From positions 62,001 to 126,000 of the forward strand of contig NZ_WXVV01000020.1 of the NCBI RefSeq assembly GCF_013433315.1: a stretch of DNA of 64,000 nt. The letters are read 5' to 3'. The notes beneath the pieces are model-generated. The model saw only the letters and a program-made list of their open reading frames with translations. It was not told the DNA's origin and ran no database searches. Numbering within the stretch: position 1 is the stretch's first letter; the number at the start of each line of letters is the position of its first letter. Positions 26,862-35,536 of this stretch are shown one piece after another. The stretch is from Pseudomonas crudilactis (lineage in GTDB: Bacteria > Pseudomonadota > Gammaproteobacteria > Pseudomonadales > Pseudomonadaceae). The position numbers and the translations under genes are program-made.

Positions 26862-27320
26862 ATGCCTATTGCTGCAAAGGCGTGTGGATTACGCAAGGGA
26901 CGCTATAGCGAGGCTGGACGTATTTATCTGCTCACCGCCGTCGTTTACGAACGTCAGTCAATGTTTTCGGATTGGCGTTTGGGAAGACTGCTGGTAGAGC
27001 AAATGCGTGCAGCCAATGACGAGGGAATGGTTCAGTCGCTGGCGTGGGTGGTGATGCCGGATCATCTGCATTGGCTGATTGAATTGAAACAAGGTTCATT
27101 GGCAGCGCTCATGTGCCGCGTGAAATCGCGCAGTTGTCGTTCGATCAATCTCAAGCGCGGCAGTCAGGGACGGTTATGGCAACGCGGTTACTACGACCGG
27201 GCGTTGCGTCGCGATGAAGATCTTAAAGCGGCGGCCCGATATATCGTTATGAACCCGTTGCGCGCCGGATTGGTTCGGCGTGTGGGGGACTACCCGTTGT
27301 GGGATGCAATCTGGCTTTGA
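26862..27320 (+). CDS. REP-associated tyrosine transposase (RAYT, TnpA-REP)
   Basis: 152 residues of the Y1 transposase (IS200/IS605-like) family domesticated with REPs. The HUH motif is MPDHLHWLIE (His68, His70), and the C-terminal block YDRALRRDEDLKAAARYIVMNP contains the probable nucleophilic tyrosine (Tyr127 most likely, Tyr110/111 possible). ATG 26862 has GGGAGG 9 bp upstream, a better start than the in-frame ATG 14 codons earlier. It is flanked on both sides by GTAG-class REPs in opposite orientations, the classic REPtron, and should be the enzyme that spreads that class. Confidence 0.93.
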   Translation: MPIAAKACGLRKGRYSEAGRIYLLTAVVYERQSMFSDWRLGRLLVEQMRAANDEGMVQSLAWVVMPDHLHWLIELKQGSLAALMCRVKSRSCRSINLKRGSQGRLWQRGYYDRALRRDEDLKAAARYIVMNPLRAGLVRRVGDYPLWDAIWL

Positions 27321-27409
27321 AGATCAAAAGATCGCAGCCTTCGGCAGCTCCTACATGGAATGATGTACACCCTGTAGGAGCTGCCGAAGGCTGCGATCTT
27401 TTGATTTTG
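27320..27409. repeat. REP palindromes (GTAG class) downstream of the RAYT
   Basis: An inverted copy (AAGATCGCAGCCTTCGGCAG-type, about 27320-27355) and a direct copy (GTAGGAGCTGCCGAAGGCTG from about 27374), 20 bp apart. The first begins directly at the stop codon of the transposase; the second runs up to the DUF533 stop. Confidence 0.92.
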
Positions 27410-27412
27410 CTT

Positions 27413-28195
27413 TCAGGCCTGGCCTTTGGCCTGCTGTTCCAGATGCACCTGCAAATCCGGGTCGATCTGCAACGCGGCTGCCAGTTCATCCAGATAACTG
27501 CGCTCGGCGTCCTGCTGGTCATCCACCAGCAGGACGCTGGCCAGGTACATTTCGGCGGCGACGGCCGGATCCCCATTTGCCGACTGCGCCACTTCTGCGG
27601 GATCCAGCGGCTTGGCGACTTCGGCGTCGAGCCATTGCTGCAACTGCGGATCATCGGTGTGTTTGCCGATTTCGCTGCTGATCAGGTGTTTCTCGGATTC
27701 ATCGATACGCCCGTCAGCCTTGGCCGCGGCGATCAAGGCGCGCAGCACCGCATGGCTGTGTTCTTCAATTTCCGGGCCGGCCAGCAGGTTAGCCGTTTGC
27801 GGCGTTTGTGACGGTGCCGAACTGGCCTGGCTGCGTTGCCAGGCTTGATACGCCTGGAACGCCATCATCCCCAGCGAGGCCAGCGCCGCATAATTGGTAC
27901 CACCGGAACGACTTTGCGTGCCGCCACCGCCGCCCAGCGCCCCACCCAGTGCGCCACCCAGGCCGCCACCGGCACCGCCGCCGAGCAAACCACCGAGCAA
28001 ACCACCGAGCAAGCCGCCCAAGCCGCCAAGTCCACCGGCAGATCCGCCGCCGCTGGCCGCGCCCGAGCCGCCTCCGAGCAGACCACCCAGCAAGCCACCA
28101 AGGCCGCCCAGACCCGCACCGGCAGACGCTGAAGATTGTTGACCTGCCGAGGCCTGGCCTCGCAGCAGTTGTTCGAGCAAATCGCTGGTGTTCAT
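27413..28195 (-). CDS. DUF533/TerB-like protein with Gly-rich N-terminal domain
   Basis: 260 residues. Residues 1-100 are a low-complexity run of GLGG/LLGG repeats (GGLGGLLGGLLGGG units), then a membrane-proximal segment (YAALASLGMMAFQAYQAW). The C-terminal 130 residues (LRALIAAAKADGRIDESEKHLI...DPAVAAEMYLASVLLV) are a TerB-like helical domain as in YebE/DUF533. Function unknown; some relatives are inner-membrane stress proteins. GAGGA precedes ATG 28195. Divergent from pcs. Confidence 0.85.
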   Translation of the reverse strand: MNTSDLLEQLLRGQASAGQQSSASAGAGLGGLGGLLGGLLGGGSGAASGGGSAGGLGGLGGLLGGLLGGLLGGGAGGGLGGALGGALGGGGGTQSRSGGTNYAALASLGMMAFQAYQAWQRSQASSAPSQTPQTANLLAGPEIEEHSHAVLRALIAAAKADGRIDESEKHLISSEIGKHTDDPQLQQWLDAEVAKPLDPAEVAQSANGDPAVAAEMYLASVLLVDDQQDAERSYLDELAAALQIDPDLQVHLEQQAKGQA

Positions 28196-28455
28196 GACGT
28201 CATCCTCAAGCATTGGCAGTAACTGCGTCTGGCAACGATAGACCCGTGCGGCCTTAGCGCCAGCACCGTTTGGCTGATGCTCGAAGCCCTGACGAATTTC
28301 GCCAACGTATTTTTTCGCCGGCCAGCTAAGATTGATCAATGGTGAACCTTATCCCGGCCAGACCGGTCGATAGCTGCAACCCCGACCCGGTTTGCCGGCG
28401 CCCTTATTGTCCAAGGGTGATACCCGGCTTGCTTCACTTTCTGGAGAACGCCCCC

Positions 28456-29178
28456 GTGATATCGACCGTACACATCGCCAGGCTCAAAGCATGGGGCGCC
28501 CATGGTTTTACCGCGACTGGCGTGGTCACTGCCTTTCTGGCCACCCTCGCCCTTTTGGAAAACCAGCCGACCCACTGCCTGATGTGGCTGGGCGTGGCGC
28601 TGATTGTCGACGGCCTCGACGGCGCGCTGGCGCGCAAGGTCAACGTGCAATCGGTGCTGCCGAGCTTCGATGGTTCGATCCTCGATCTGGTGATCGATTA
28701 CCTGACGTACGTGTTCATTCCGGCACTGTTCATCTATCGCTACGTGCCATTGCCCTACTACACCCTGCTGCTGACCGTGTCGCTGATTCTGGTGTCGTCG
28801 CTGTTCTGCTTCTGCAACGTCAACATGAAGAGCAAGGACAACTACTTTGTCGGCTTTCCGGCGGCGTGGAATGTGGTCGCGCTGTGCCTTTACATCATCG
28901 GGCCGGGGCCGTGGATCACCTTCCTGACCGTGATCGGCCTGGCGTTGCTGACGGTGACGCGAATGAAGTTCCTGCACCCGTTCCGCGTGCGCCGGTTCAT
29001 GCCGATCAACATTGCGGTGACAGCGATCTGGCTGCTGTGCAGTTTGTCGCTGGTGCTCAACCACCCGGTGATCAACCCGTTGGTGATGGGGTTGTGGTTG
29101 CTGATGTCGGCGTATTTTCTGGGGATCTGCATCTGGCGTACGGCGCTTGAGTGGTTTGAGCGGCCGCAGGTGAAATAG
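28456..29178 (+). CDS. pcs: Phosphatidylcholine synthase
   Basis: 240 residues with about eight membrane helices. The CDP-alcohol phosphotransferase signature D-G-x2-A-R-x8-G-x3-D-x3-D is present as DGLDGALARKVNVQ...FDGSILDLVID. The enzyme condenses CDP-diacylglycerol with choline to give phosphatidylcholine in the inner membrane. I chose the GTG at 28456, with GGAG 10 bp upstream, because it gives the usual family length and N-terminus (ARLKAWGAHGFTATG); upstream in-frame sequence to 28339 is Pro/Arg-rich and not homologous. It is a single gene followed by a REP pair. Confidence 0.9.
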   Translation: MISTVHIARLKAWGAHGFTATGVVTAFLATLALLENQPTHCLMWLGVALIVDGLDGALARKVNVQSVLPSFDGSILDLVIDYLTYVFIPALFIYRYVPLPYYTLLLTVSLILVSSLFCFCNVNMKSKDNYFVGFPAAWNVVALCLYIIGPGPWITFLTVIGLALLTVTRMKFLHPFRVRRFMPINIAVTAIWLLCSLSLVLNHPVINPLVMGLWLLMSAYFLGICIWRTALEWFERPQVK

Positions 29179-29203
29179 GCATTCCACGCCAACTACATTT
29201 ACC

Positions 29204-29298
29204 CTTGTGGGAGCGAGCCTGCTCGCGAAAGCGCTGTGTCATTTAACTTAGATGTTGTCTGACACTCCGTCTTCGCGATCAGGCTCGCTCCCACAGGG
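29204..29298. repeat. REP pair (GTGGGAGCGAGC class)
   Basis: Head-to-head palindromes between convergent pcs and the methyltransferase gene; the right member carries one change (GCGATCAGG for GCGAGCAGG). Confidence 0.9.
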
Positions 29299-29330
29299 GA
29301 TCACCACAAATCTGAAATCGGTTGTGTGCC

Positions 29331-30143
29331 TCAGCGCTTAGTAATCACCACCTCCAGATACTCGCTCGGCACCACCAGCGACTCCTCCCCCGCCCTATTC
29401 AAACGATTGAGCAAATCCGCCAGATCACTCTCCAGCGCCTGCCCGCTCTCCGGCGGCAATGCCGCGAAGGCCTTGTGCACCGGCCCGTACCAATGGCGGA
29501 AAATGTCGATGAAGTGCGCGGCCGAGCGATAGCGAAAATTGAACTCGCGCCGCGTCACGCGCAGTAGAAAGTCACGGTCATCGAAATGCTTGTGCAGCCA
29601 GGCATCGGAGCCCCAATTCGAGGGGGGCTGGGCACCGGCAGGCGGTGGCAGATGCCGGCCAAGGGTCTTGAACATCTGCCCAACGAACCCTTCTGGCGTC
29701 CAGTTGGCTAGACCGATCCGCCCGCCCCGCCGACAGACCCGGCCCAGTTCACTCGCTGCCTTGTCCTGATCCGGTGCGAACATCACGCCAAAAGTCGACA
29801 GCACGGCGTCGTAGCTCTCATCGGCAAACGGCAATGCCTCGGCGTCAGCGACCTGAAACGTCACGTCGAGATGCTCTGCGCGGGCACGATCCTGGCCGCG
29901 TTCCAGCAGCGCCGCGACATAGTCGGTCGAGGTGACCAGACAACCGCGTCGCGCCGCTGCCAGCGTGGCATTACCGTTGCCGGCGGCGACATCCAGCACC
30001 TCTTCATCGCAACGCAGGTCGCAGGCTTCGGCGAGGTTTTCGCCGACTATTTGCAATGTGGTGCCGATCACGGCGTAGTCGCCACTGGCCCAGGCGACTT
30101 TCTGGCGTTCCTTCAAGGCAGTCAGATCAATCGGGGTACTCAT
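29331..30143 (-). CDS. Class I SAM-dependent methyltransferase
   Basis: 270 residues. Motif I is VLDVAAGNGNATLAAARRG, then TSTDYV, and motif post-I FADESYDAVLSTFGVMFAPD, the UbiE/Methyltransf_11 pattern for small-molecule methylation. It lies 33 bp behind the DUF4242 gene on the same strand, so the two are likely co-transcribed. Substrate unknown. Confidence 0.88.
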   Translation of the reverse strand: MSTPIDLTALKERQKVAWASGDYAVIGTTLQIVGENLAEACDLRCDEEVLDVAAGNGNATLAAARRGCLVTSTDYVAALLERGQDRARAEHLDVTFQVADAEALPFADESYDAVLSTFGVMFAPDQDKAASELGRVCRRGGRIGLANWTPEGFVGQMFKTLGRHLPPPAGAQPPSNWGSDAWLHKHFDDRDFLLRVTRREFNFRYRSAAHFIDIFRHWYGPVHKAFAALPPESGQALESDLADLLNRLNRAGEESLVVPSEYLEVVITKR

Positions 30144-30176
30144 GAACGTGAGCTCCGCTGCAGGTTGGGCCGGTGA

Positions 30177-30449
30177 TCATTCGGCCGTGGTCGGATCGAT
30201 GACCGTCACCACACGCGCCACACTGTTGGCCGGAAAACCACCGAGTCTGGCGTGTTCGCGTACCTGCTCTTCATCAGGTGCGATGTACACGCAATAGACT
30301 TTGTCAGCGGTGACGTAACTCTGCAGCCACTGCACCTGCGGGCCAAGTTCGCGCAACGCCTGACACGACGTTTGCGACACAGCCTGAAGTTCTGCTTGCG
30401 ACAGCTTTCCGGCCCCTGGAATCTCGCGTTCAATCACGAATTTCGGCAT
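30177..30449 (-). CDS. DUF4242 (nickel-binding-type ferredoxin-fold) protein
   Basis: 90 residues with the DUF4242 pattern MPKFVIEREIPGAGKLS...VQWLQSYVTADKVYCVYIAPDEEQVREHARLGGFPAN (key words SYV..DK.YC and EHA...GFP). Such small alpha/beta barrels of unknown function are common beside redox or methyltransferase genes; Cys and His positions could bind a metal. GCGAGG precedes the ATG. Confidence 0.85.
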   Translation of the reverse strand: MPKFVIEREIPGAGKLSQAELQAVSQTSCQALRELGPQVQWLQSYVTADKVYCVYIAPDEEQVREHARLGGFPANSVARVVTVIDPTTAE

Positions 30450-30674
30450 GGCAACCTCGCGCTCTTGTTATGTGGCAAGGCCGGCAGTGACCCTGCTCCT
30501 GCACTATCGCGCCGAGACCGCCCGGCGTCCCTGCCAATCGTCTGTCAACCCCGCAAAACCGGGGGTTTGCCGATGAGCGGCGGAAATCTGTAAAGCGGCT
30601 GGAACACCTTGAGCATTGCCAAGGTTCGGCTATTGGTTTCTGATGCGTTCTCGCTTCTGGAACGGACTCGACTG

Positions 30675-31136
30675 ATGTCACTGAAAATCGATTGGCTCGC
30701 ACACCACATGCACCACAGCGACCGTTATGCCCAATGGATCCACCAACAATTCCCCTACGAATACGTCGACCACCCGCTGGCCGAGTGGCAGCGTGAATTT
30801 GCCGAGGGCCAAAGCAATGGCGACTGGTCCTGTCTGATCGCCATGGACGGTGAACACCTGCTCGGCGGCGCCGCGCTGGCACGCGATGACCTTGCCCTGC
30901 GCCCTGATCTCGGACCTTGGCTGGCCTGCGTGTTTGTCAGCCCCGACGCACGCGGGCAAGGTCTGGCGGAACGCTTGATTGAGGGGGTTTGCCGGGAGGC
31001 GAAAGACTGCGGGTTTGCGCGTCTGTATCTGCACACACAGAACAAGCAGGGCTACTACGCCAAGCGCGGCTGGCAAGTCGTGGAGCGCTTTCGTGCCTGG
31101 GACAACGAGCAATGGCTCATGGTCCGCGACCTTTGA
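30675..31136 (+). CDS. GNAT-family N-acetyltransferase
   Basis: 153 residues with the acetyl-CoA motif A VSPDARGQGLAERLIEGVCREAKDCG and motif B LYLHTQNKQGYYAKRGWQVVER. Substrate cannot be named. The ribosome binding site is weak (GGA). It converges with the dipZ-like gene. The 225-bp region upstream shows no other gene. Confidence 0.85.
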   Translation: MSLKIDWLAHHMHHSDRYAQWIHQQFPYEYVDHPLAEWQREFAEGQSNGDWSCLIAMDGEHLLGGAALARDDLALRPDLGPWLACVFVSPDARGQGLAERLIEGVCREAKDCGFARLYLHTQNKQGYYAKRGWQVVERFRAWDNEQWLMVRDL

Positions 31137-31153
31137 GCCATTGGTTTGGCTGA

Positions 31154-32365
31154 TCAAGCGGCAGGCGCCTTCGCCTCTTGCAGCAACTGCTGGATCATCT
31201 GCTCCTGCGCTTCGTAGCGACCTTCGCCGAAGTGGCTGTAACGCACCTGCCCCTTGGCGTCGATCAGGTAATGCGCCGGCCAGTACTGATTGTCGAAGTT
31301 GCGCCAGATCGCATAGTTGTTATCGATGGCCACCGGGTAGGTGATGCCGAGCTTTTTCACCTGATCCCTGACGTTGTCGATGATCCGCTCGTAACCGTAC
31401 TCAGGGGTGTGGACACCGATCACCACGAGCCCGTCTTTTTCGTATTTCTTCGCCCAGTCTTTGACGTACGGCAAGGTGTGCTGGCAGTTGATGCAGTCGT
31501 AGGTCCAGAAGTCCACCAGCACCACTTTGCCGCGCAGGGACTCAGCGCTCAGGTCGGGCGAGTTCAGCCATTGCACTGCGCCGGCCAGCGACGGCATCGC
31601 GCCTTTGCCCTCCTCCATCGGCGAGTCCGCACGGACTTTGCTGACAAAGTAGTCGACCACTTTCGGCACGTTCTCCAACACGCTTTTTTCGACGCTGGCG
31701 ACGCCTTCAGAGGAGGTCTTCGCCAATAAGGTTTTATCCAAGCCGGTGGCAATCACCGCTGCCGTCGCCAGTACCGCAACCCCGGCACCACGGCGCAACC
31801 AGCCGGTGAACGGGATCGACGGTTTCAGGCGATTGACCAAGCCGCGTCCGGTGAAAATCAGCGTGCCCAGCGACAACGCACTGCCGGCGCCATAGGCCAG
31901 CAGCAACAGGCTGGTCTGCGCGCTGGCGCCTTGCAGCATGGCGCCGGTGAGGATCACGCCGAGAATCGGCCCGGCGCAGGGTGCCCACAGCAATCCGGTG
32001 GCCACGCCGAGCATGATAGACCCCATCGGCCCGGCCTTTTTCCGCGTGTCCGGATCGAGGCGGTTGCCGAGCATCACGAACGGTCGTGTCAGCCAGTCGC
32101 CGATGCGCGCCGAGATCAGCGACAAGGCGAACACGCTCATCACGATCAACGCGACATAACGTCCGCTGTTGCTGGCTTGAATCACCCACTCACTGCTGAC
32201 GACCGCCAGGCTTGAGATCAGCGCGAAAGTCAGGGCCATGCCGCCGAGGGCCAGCATTATCGAAGCGCGACTGCGCTGGGCGCCGGCAAACAGAAACGGC
32301 ACCACCGGCAGGATGCAGGGGCTGAGCACGGTCAGCAGACCGCCGAGGAATGCGATGAGGTACAT
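31154..32365 (-). CDS. DipZ-type protein: CcdA/DsbD membrane domain fused to thioredoxin-like domain
   Basis: 403 residues. The first 200 form a CcdA-like six-helix domain with conserved SPCILPVVPF and WAPCAGPILG cysteines that pass electrons across the membrane. After a linker comes a periplasmic TlpA/AhpC-like thioredoxin domain with the active site CINC (TYDCINCQHT). It would keep periplasmic thiols reduced or reduce a peroxide-type substrate. It is the last gene of an operon with the repeat protein (37-bp gap) and the DUF2790 protein, divergent from a two-component system that probably regulates it. Confidence 0.9.
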   Translation of the reverse strand: MYLIAFLGGLLTVLSPCILPVVPFLFAGAQRSRASIMLALGGMALTFALISSLAVVSSEWVIQASNSGRYVALIVMSVFALSLISARIGDWLTRPFVMLGNRLDPDTRKKAGPMGSIMLGVATGLLWAPCAGPILGVILTGAMLQGASAQTSLLLLAYGAGSALSLGTLIFTGRGLVNRLKPSIPFTGWLRRGAGVAVLATAAVIATGLDKTLLAKTSSEGVASVEKSVLENVPKVVDYFVSKVRADSPMEEGKGAMPSLAGAVQWLNSPDLSAESLRGKVVLVDFWTYDCINCQHTLPYVKDWAKKYEKDGLVVIGVHTPEYGYERIIDNVRDQVKKLGITYPVAIDNNYAIWRNFDNQYWPAHYLIDAKGQVRYSHFGEGRYEAQEQMIQQLLQEAKAPAA

Positions 32366-32402
32366 AGTGAGTCACCCTTGATCAATGAATGTGACAAGCC
32401 GT

Positions 32403-32741
32403 TCAGGCGCTCTGGCTTTCCAGCCAATGGCTCTGCGGCGTACGGCTGGCGCCGTTCTCGGCAAACATCTGGCCCTGCGGCGTGCGGCTGGAACCGTCCG
32501 CGGCAAACATCTGGCTCTGCGGCGTGCGGCTGGAACCGTCTGCAGCAAACATCTGGCCTTGTGGTGTGCGGCTGGAGCCGTCTGCTGCGATCAAGCCGTC
32601 GCTGCCCTGCTGGGCCACCGGCGTCAGTTGGAAGCAGGTATTGCTGTGGCAGCTATGCTGTTCAACCGCGGCGTTGGCGTGGGCGGCGACGCCGGCGAGA
32701 GAGAAAGCGATGGCAGTCAAAAAGCGCGATACGTTGTTCAT
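32403..32741 (-). CDS. Exported protein with four 14-residue tandem repeats
   Basis: 112 residues. A signal peptide (FLTAIAFSLAGVAAHANA) is followed by a short Cys/His segment (EQHSCHSNTCFQL), then three near-identical 14-residue repeats, AADGSSRTPQGQMF, and a fourth degenerate one ending in HWLESQSA. The repeats are also a 42-bp DNA minisatellite (32419-32586). ADGS.RT-type repeats occur in other small exported Pseudomonas proteins as far as I recall, without known function. It lies 29 bp after the DUF2790 gene and before the dipZ-like gene. It could be a metal- or peroxide-related periplasmic protein; this is inference from context. Confidence 0.78.
   Translation of the reverse strand: MNNVSRFLTAIAFSLAGVAAHANAAVEQHSCHSNTCFQLTPVAQQGSDGLIAADGSSRTPQGQMFAADGSSRTPQSQMFAADGSSRTPQGQMFAENGASRTPQSHWLESQSA
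32419..32586. repeat. 42-bp tandem repeat (minisatellite) in the coding sequence
   Basis: Exact 42-bp period: units 32461-32502, 32503-32544 and 32545-32586 differ at only a few positions, and a diverged unit lies at 32419-32460. The frame is kept, so copy number changes would alter the protein by whole 14-residue units. Confidence 0.93.
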
Positions 32742-32770
32742 GGCTGTTTCCTTCTATAAAGAGTGATGAC

Positions 32771-33034
32771 TCAGTTGTCGTTGTTGCAGCCGTCGGCGAA
32801 TTTGCTGTAATCGAGCACGCGGGTCTGACCGGCCGAATCGAGGTAGGTCATGCGCGCCTCGACAATCCCGCAAACCACCGAGTTGTCCTGTTTCAGCGAG
32901 ATCACTTTCTGGATATCCAGGTGGGTGCCGTAGGTGTAGGTTTGCGGAGTGACAGCGGCTTCGGCACGGGCCGACAGCGTGCAGATGTTCAGGGCGGCAA
33001 ACAGGCAGGCGGCGATTACGGATTTGTTGTTCAT
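32771..33034 (-). CDS. DUF2790-family exported protein
   Basis: 87 residues. A signal peptide is followed by the DUF2790 pattern YTYGTHLDIQKVISLKQDNSVVCGIVEARMTYLDSAGQTRVLDY and a final Cys (GCNNDN); the two cysteines probably pair. Function unknown; the family is restricted to pseudomonads and relatives. It is the first gene of the operon divergent from the two-component system, and the GATAC operators lie 115-190 bp upstream. Confidence 0.87.
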   Translation of the reverse strand: MNNKSVIAACLFAALNICTLSARAEAAVTPQTYTYGTHLDIQKVISLKQDNSVVCGIVEARMTYLDSAGQTRVLDYSKFADGCNNDN

Positions 33035-33117
33035 GGCGTTTTCCTCAAGGCTTCAGTTGGGTTTGAGCCGAGGCGATCTGTGTGGGCCTCGATGGAGCCT
33101 ATTTGAGGCTCGCGAGG

Positions 33118-33296
33118 TATCGCGTCTGTGTCAGGAACAGGCGCGTTTCAATCGCTGTGTATCCCTGCCATCGAGGGATACACAGCGATACAAAACCCTG
33201 GAAAAACCGCGTTTTTGCGTTCCCGTGTATCCAGCGATACGGCAGATACACTGCAATACAAAGGCAGGCAGGCGAGCCGCAGCAGGCTCGATACAC
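33118..33296. promoter_or_regulatory. Divergent control region with GATAC operator array
   Basis: Two copies of GTGTATC-N13-GATACAC (33157-33183 and 33225-33251). The first sits in a perfect 16-bp-arm palindrome (33151-33189, loop GCCATCG). Each GATACAC is accompanied by another GATAC about 10 bp away (33187; 33236 and 33255), a spacing typical of OmpR/PhoB-type tandem binding. Single extra copies lie at 33118 (inverted) and 33290. The array lies between the DUF2790 and response-regulator genes and probably binds that regulator. The same compound site is at 40489-40523. Confidence 0.75.
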
Positions 33297-33331
33297 TGCA
33301 CGGCAGTCCCTTTTGATAGAGGTTTACACCG

Positions 33332-34072
33332 ATGGATCATGTCGATCACATTCTCATCGTCGACGACGACCGCGAGATCCGTGAACTGGTGGGCAACTAC
33401 CTGAAGAAAAACGGCCTGCGTACCACCGTGGTCGCCGATGGCCGGCAGATGCGCAACTTTCTCGAAGCCAACACCGTCGACCTGATCGTGCTCGATATCA
33501 TGATGCCCGGCGACGATGGCCTGCAGCTGTGCCGCGAACTGCGCGTGGGCAAACACAAGGCCACGCCGGTGCTGATGCTGACCGCGCGCAACGATGAAAC
33601 CGATCGCATCATAGGCCTGGAAATGGGCGCCGACGATTACCTGACCAAGCCGTTCGCCGCCCGCGAATTGCTCGCGCGGATCAACGCCGTGCTGCGCCGC
33701 ACGCGGATGCTGCCGCCGAATCTGGTGGTCACCGAGGCCGGTCGCTTGCTGGCCTTCGGTCGTTGGCAACTGGACACCTCGGCCCGTCACTTGCTGGACA
33801 AGGACGGCACCATGGTCGCCCTCAGCGGCGCCGAATACCGCTTGCTGCGGGTGTTTCTCGATCACCCGCAACGGGTGCTCAGCCGCGACCAGTTGCTCAA
33901 TCTGACCCAGGGTCGTGATGCCGATCTGTTTGATCGCTCGATCGATTTGCTGGTCAGCCGTTTGCGTCAGCGTCTGCTCGATGATGCGCGCGAGCCGGCC
34001 TACATCAAGACCGTGCGCAGCGAGGGTTATGTGTTCTCGCTGCCGGTCGAAATTCTCGGTGCCCCGGCATGA
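33332..34072 (+). CDS. OmpR-family response regulator
   Basis: 246 residues. Receiver with phospho-acceptor Asp55 (LIVLDIMMPG), the acidic pair DDD near residue 11, and Lys in LTKPF. The C-terminal winged helix has SGAEYRLLRVFLDHPQRVLSRDQLL and TVRSEGYVF. The histidine kinase overlaps by 4 bp. The array of GATAC sites in its own promoter suggests autoregulation and control of the divergent DUF2790/repeat-protein/dipZ operon. The signal is unknown; periplasmic thiol or metal stress fits the neighbours. Confidence 0.93.
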   Translation: MDHVDHILIVDDDREIRELVGNYLKKNGLRTTVVADGRQMRNFLEANTVDLIVLDIMMPGDDGLQLCRELRVGKHKATPVLMLTARNDETDRIIGLEMGADDYLTKPFAARELLARINAVLRRTRMLPPNLVVTEAGRLLAFGRWQLDTSARHLLDKDGTMVALSGAEYRLLRVFLDHPQRVLSRDQLLNLTQGRDADLFDRSIDLLVSRLRQRLLDDAREPAYIKTVRSEGYVFSLPVEILGAPA

Positions 34073-35376
34073 GCGTCAATCTGCACTGGCCGCGCACCCT
34101 CGCCTCGCGCCTGTCGCTGATTTTCCTGATTGGCCTGTTGCTCGCCCAGGCGCTGTCGTTCGGCGCGCAGTATTACGAACGTTACCAAAGCGCCAAGAAC
34201 ACCATGCTCGGCAATCTGGAAACCGACGTCTCGACCTCGATTGCGATCCTTGATCGCTTGCCTGCCGAAGAGCGCCCTGCCTGGCTCGAGCGTCTGGCGC
34301 GAAGAAATTATGGCTACCTGTTGAGCGAAGGCGAACCGGGCACGCCGATCGAGGCTGGTGATGTGCCGGTGGCTGTCACCTCGATCACCGAAGCCATTGG
34401 TGAACGCTATCCGCTGACCTTCACCGATATTCCCGGGCCGAAGAAACACTTTCAAGGCCATCTGCGCCTGAGCGACGGCAGCCCGGTGACCATCGACGTG
34501 CGCCCCGCCATGGTCCCGTTGTCACCCTGGTTGCCGGCGGTCTTGCTCGGTCAACTGGCGTTGATGATCGCCTGCACCTGGCTGGCGGTGCGCATCGCGA
34601 TCCGTCCGCTGACCCGCCTGGCCAACGCCGTGGAAACCCTCGACCCCAACGCCCACCCGATCAACCTCGACGAAAGCGGCCCGAACGAAGTGGTCTACGC
34701 AGCACGGGCGTTCAACACGATGCAGGCGCGCATCGCCGCCTACCTCAAGGAACGCATGCAACTGCTGGCGGCGATTTCCCATGACCTGCAAACGCCGATC
34801 ACGCGGATGAAACTGCGCGCCGAACTCATGGACGATTGCGCCGAGAAAGACAAACTGTGGAATGACCTCAGCGAGATGGAACATCTGGTGCGCGAAGGCG
34901 TGGCCTACGCACGCAGCATCCATGGCTCGACCGAAGAAAGCCGCCGCACCAACATGGATTCCTTCCTCGAAAGCCTGGTGTTCGACTATCAGGACATGGG
35001 CAAACAGGTGCAACTGGTCGGCAAGAGTACGGCCGTCATCGACACCCGTCCTCATGCGTTGCGCCGAGTGCTGGTGAACCTCACCGACAATGCACTGAAG
35101 TTCGCTGGCGCCGCCGAAGTCTGGGTCGAAGCCAACAAGGGCAGTCTGGCGATCACCGTCATGGATCGCGGCCCGGGCATCGCCGATGCCGAACTGGCGC
35201 AGGTGCTGCAACCGTTTTATCGCGTGGAAAACTCGCGCAATCGCGATACCGGTGGCACCGGACTAGGCTTGGCCATCGCCCAGCAACTGGCCATGGCGCT
35301 GGGTGGTTCGCTGACCTTGAGCAACCGCAAGGGCGGCGGGTTGTGTGCTGAGCTGAAGTTGCCGCTGCAACTCTGA
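34069..35376 (+). CDS. Sensor histidine kinase
   Basis: 435 residues. TM1 is at about 12-32, a periplasmic sensor of about 115 residues follows, TM2 is near 155-175, then HAMP. The HisKA site is His238 in AAISHDLQTPITRMK. The ATPase domain has NLTDNALKF, MDRGPGI and TGGTGLGLAIAQQLA boxes. It starts within the stop of the response regulator (ATGA). A stem of 9 bp lies 25 bp after its stop. Confidence 0.93.
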   Translation: MSVNLHWPRTLASRLSLIFLIGLLLAQALSFGAQYYERYQSAKNTMLGNLETDVSTSIAILDRLPAEERPAWLERLARRNYGYLLSEGEPGTPIEAGDVPVAVTSITEAIGERYPLTFTDIPGPKKHFQGHLRLSDGSPVTIDVRPAMVPLSPWLPAVLLGQLALMIACTWLAVRIAIRPLTRLANAVETLDPNAHPINLDESGPNEVVYAARAFNTMQARIAAYLKERMQLLAAISHDLQTPITRMKLRAELMDDCAEKDKLWNDLSEMEHLVREGVAYARSIHGSTEESRRTNMDSFLESLVFDYQDMGKQVQLVGKSTAVIDTRPHALRRVLVNLTDNALKFAGAAEVWVEANKGSLAITVMDRGPGIADAELAQVLQPFYRVENSRNRDTGGTGLGLAIAQQLAMALGGSLTLSNRKGGGLCAELKLPLQL

Positions 35377-35401
35377 TCGGTTCCACGGCAGCTGTTTAAA
35401 C

Positions 35402-35427
35402 GCTACCGACAGGCGCCAGTCGGTAGC
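35402..35427 (+). terminator. Hairpin after the two-component system
   Basis: GCTACCGAC and GTCGGTAGC pair perfectly with an 8-base loop. No clear T-tract follows, so termination is plausible but not proven. Confidence 0.45.
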
Positions 35428-35536
35428 CTGCACACTGCAGCGCCAATGCCTACAACCTCATCAGAATCCACTGACTGTGCGCCTTGGCAGGTGCGCTTAT
35501 CGTTGTGCTGCCCGTTTCGCACTGATCACCACTGGT

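Noticed and set aside
27836..28197. Pro/Arg-rich frames opposite the DUF533 gene
   Set aside because: They are the complement of Gly-rich codon repeats, a low-complexity artefact.
33040..33330. Small ORFs within the GATAC region
   Set aside because: Several frames of 60-100 codons cross the palindrome in both strands, but none has a ribosome binding site or protein-like composition; the DNA symmetry explains the openness.
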